Assembly: GCF_022631235.3 (NCBI RefSeq)
Contig: NZ_CP093310.2
Location: 3,038,001 to 3,102,000, forward strand
Direction of reading: 5' to 3'
From: Psychrobacter raelei
GTDB taxonomy: Bacteria > Pseudomonadota > Gammaproteobacteria > Pseudomonadales > Moraxellaceae
Length of the DNA stretch: 64,000 nucleotides
A model generated the notes under the pieces. That model was not told the origin of the DNA. It saw only the letters and a list, made by a program, of their open reading frames with translations, and searched no databases. Below are positions 62,104 through 64,000 of this stretch, piece after piece (the first letter of the stretch is position 1; every line of letters begins with the position of its first letter). Made by a program: the position numbers and the translations under genes.

Positions 62104-64000
62104 TTACTTTTTGTCGTCTTCGTTGACTTCAGTAAACTCAGCATCCACCACATCATCATCAGCGGCATTGGCTTCAGTAGCATCGGCTTGAGGTGCTGCA
62201 CCTTCTGCGCCTTGGCCTGCTGCGTAAATCTTCTGGCTGATTGGCAAGAAGGCATTGTCTAAAGCTTCAAGCTTGGCTTTGATGTCATCATGGTCATCTT
62301 CTTTAGCAGCCAACTCTAGATCACTGATGGCAGTTTCAACTGAAGATTTTTCTTCTTCAGTAACTTTGTCTTCAGCATCTTTTAGCGCTTTTTGGATGGC
62401 ATGGATACGACCATCAGCCTCGTTACGCACTTGAGCTAGTGCTGCGAATTTTTCATCTTCTGCAGCGTTGGCTTCTGCGTCACGTACCATTTGCTCGATT
62501 TCTTCATCCGATAGACCAGAGTCGGCTTTAATCTGGATGCTTTGCTCTTTACCAGTACCTTTGTCTTTGGCTGAGATGTTCATGATACCATCAGCGTTGA
62601 TGTCAAAGGTTACTTCGATCTGAGGCATACCACGAGGTGCTGGTGGGATATCAGTTAAGTTGAACTCACCCAACAGCTTGTTTTGGGCCGCAACTTTACG
62701 CTCACCTTGGAACACTTTAATGGTTACCGCAGGCTGGTTGTCTTCAGCGGTTGAGAACACTTGTGATTTTTTGGTAGGAATCATAGTGTTTTTCTCAATG
62801 ATGCCGGTCATAACGCCGCCCATGGTTTCGATACCTAGGGTTAGTGGGGTTACGTCAAGTAGTAGTACGTCAGTTTTGTCGCCTGATAATACTGCACCTT
62901 GAATGGCTGCACCAACCGCTACCGCTTCATCAGGGTTCACGTCTTTACGTGGCTCTTGACCGAAGAACTCTTCTACTGTTTTTTGTACCAGTGGCATACG
63001 AGTCTGACCACCAACTAAGATAACGTCATCGATATCGCTGGCTTTAAGGCCAGCATCTTCTAACGCTACTTTACAAGGATCAATCGTACGTTTTACCAAA
63101 GCTTCGGTTAAGGCTTCAAGCTTAGAGCGGCTGATAGTCACTACTAAGTGCTTAGGACCACTAGCATCTGCAGTAATATAAGGTAGGTTTACTTCAGTGC
63201 TTTGTGCGCTTGATAGTTCAATTTTCGCTTTTTCAGCAGCTTCTTTTAGACGCTGCATCGCTAGTGGATCACCTTTTAAGTTGAAGTTTTGCTCTTTTTT
63301 GAACTCTTCAACCAGATAGTCGATCAAGGCTAAGTCGAAGTCTTCACCACCTAAGAAAGTATCACCGTTGGTCGACAATACTTCGAACTGCTGCTCACCA
63401 TCAACATCAGCGATTTCGATGATTGATACGTCAAATGTACCACCACCTAAGTCATAAACAGCAACGGTGCTATCGCCTTTTTTCTTATCCATACCATAAG
63501 CTAAAGCTGCGGCAGTCGGCTCGTTGATGATACGCTTAACGTTTAGACCCGCAATTTTACCGGCATCTTTAGTGGCTTGACGCTGTGAGTCGTTAAAGTA
63601 AGCAGGTACAGTTACTACCGCATCAGTTACTTTTTCGCCTAAGTAGTCTTCTGCTGTTTTTTTCATTTTTTGTAGGATTTCAGCAGAAATCTGTGGTGGC
63701 GCCATTTTTTTGTCGTTTACTTCTACCCAAGCATCACCGTTGTCTGCTTTAACGATTTTGTATGGCACCATACCGATGTCTTTTTGTACCACTTTGTCAT
63801 CAAAGCGGCGACCGATAAGACGCTTAATAGCATATAAAGTGTTGTTTGGGTTGGTGACTGCCTGACGTTTTGCAGACTGACCTACTAAGATTTCGCCATC
63901 TTTATAAGCGATAATTGAAGGGGTAGTGCGTGTGCCTTCAGCGTTTTCGATGACTTTAACTTTGTCACCTTCCATCACTGCAACACAAGAGTTGGTTGTA
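62104..64000 (-). CDS. dnaK: Molecular chaperone DnaK (Hsp70), N-terminus off window
   Basis: DnaK is the Hsp70 chaperone that binds exposed hydrophobic peptides in an ATP cycle driven by DnaJ and GrpE. The frame is open to the window edge and begins there with [14 protein letters not shown], which follows the first dozen residues in other DnaKs, so only about ten are missing. Visible are [49 protein letters not shown] and LVGGQTRMP of the ATPase domain, [13 protein letters not shown] at the linker, then the substrate and lid domains. It ends with an acidic tail ([19 protein letters not shown]) near EEVD-like acidic residues typical of bacterial DnaK. Confidence 0.97.
   Translation of the reverse strand, partial: TTNSCVAVMEGDKVKVIENAEGTRTTPSIIAYKDGEILVGQSAKRQAVTNPNNTLYAIKRLIGRRFDDKVVQKDIGMVPYKIVKADNGDAWVEVNDKKMAPPQISAEILQKMKKTAEDYLGEKVTDAVVTVPAYFNDSQRQATKDAGKIAGLNVKRIINEPTAAALAYGMDKKKGDSTVAVYDLGGGTFDVSIIEIADVDGEQQFEVLSTNGDTFLGGEDFDLALIDYLVEEFKKEQNFNLKGDPLAMQRLKEAAEKAKIELSSAQSTEVNLPYITADASGPKHLVVTISRSKLEALTEALVKRTIDPCKVALEDAGLKASDIDDVILVGGQTRMPLVQKTVEEFFGQEPRKDVNPDEAVAVGAAIQGAVLSGDKTDVLLLDVTPLTLGIETMGGVMTGIIEKNTMIPTKKSQVFSTAEDNQPAVTIKVFQGERKVAAQNKLLGEFNLTDIPPAPRGMPQIEVTFDINADGIMNISAKDKGTGKEQSIQIKADSGLSDEEIEQMVRDAEANAAEDEKFAALAQVRNEADGRIHAIQKALKDAEDKVTEEEKSSVETAISDLELAAKEDDHDDIKAKLEALDNAFLPISQKIYAAGQGAEGAAPQADATEANAADDDVVDAEFTEVNEDDKK

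Overview
The window looks like a chromosomal segment of a Psychrobacter-like member of the Moraxellaceae (Gammaproteobacteria). This rests on moderate GC, the lgt-thyA-folA order, Moraxellaceae-style outer-membrane proteins and overall protein flavour. No database search was run. There are no rRNA or tRNA genes and no CRISPR array. Most of the window is ordinary chromosome in short transcription units, often separated by hairpin-plus-T-run terminators that serve convergent genes.

Layout. 1-1068: 5' part of a GDSL esterase (probable autotransporter), running off the left edge. 1.7-7.7 kb: rppH, an NRDE/TANGO2 protein, lgt-thyA-folA and a ClsC-like phospholipase D. 7.8-16.4 kb: an M24B aminopeptidase and a POT peptide transporter (probably peptide use), an Ala/Glu/Thr-rich membrane protein, lnt and recG. 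16.5-21.6 kb: two divergent TonB-dependent receptors around a perfect 31-bp palindrome that looks like a Zur operator; one receptor is ZnuD-like with a large His-rich loop. 21.7-30.5 kb: two small genes, an EamA exporter, a BVMO-like flavoprotein, a DUF2058 protein, an arylamine N-acetyltransferase, an orphan PTS-IIC/PfoR-like protein, a macrodomain protein and a GlcD-type FAD oxidase. 31-33.4 kb: an enlarged OmpW and a solo TnpB (IS605-type) element with end hairpins. 33.5-42 kb: a MOSC protein, a secreted acidic protein, an RND efflux adaptor and pump, and fhs. 42.5-46.5 kb: a tri-haem cytochrome, a Tat-type FAD amine oxidase and a mono-haem lipocytochrome, which together read as a periplasmic amine-dehydrogenating unit. 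46.5-48.8 kb: a lipoprotein gene caught between comM and a displaced copy of the comM 3' end. 48.9-56.8 kb: an EamA exporter, hemN, an IpdC-type decarboxylase, a phytase-like esterase and a QmcA-NfeD pair. 57-60.5 kb: four tandem paralogous outer-membrane barrels. 60.6-64 kb: a bioF-like gene with an in-frame repeat tract beyond its stop, and dnaK running off the right edge.

Best candidates for something new: (i) the duplicated comM 3' end flanking an orphan lipoprotein gene, with all four differences synonymous in the comM frame; (ii) the amine oxidase flanked by c-type cytochromes, suggesting electrons go to the respiratory chain rather than to O2; (iii) the TnpB whose usual RuvC-II glutamate is absent while a Glu sits beside the zinc finger; (iv) the Zur-controlled receptor pair; (v) the OMP array with a local gene-conversion footprint and a shared extended -10 element.
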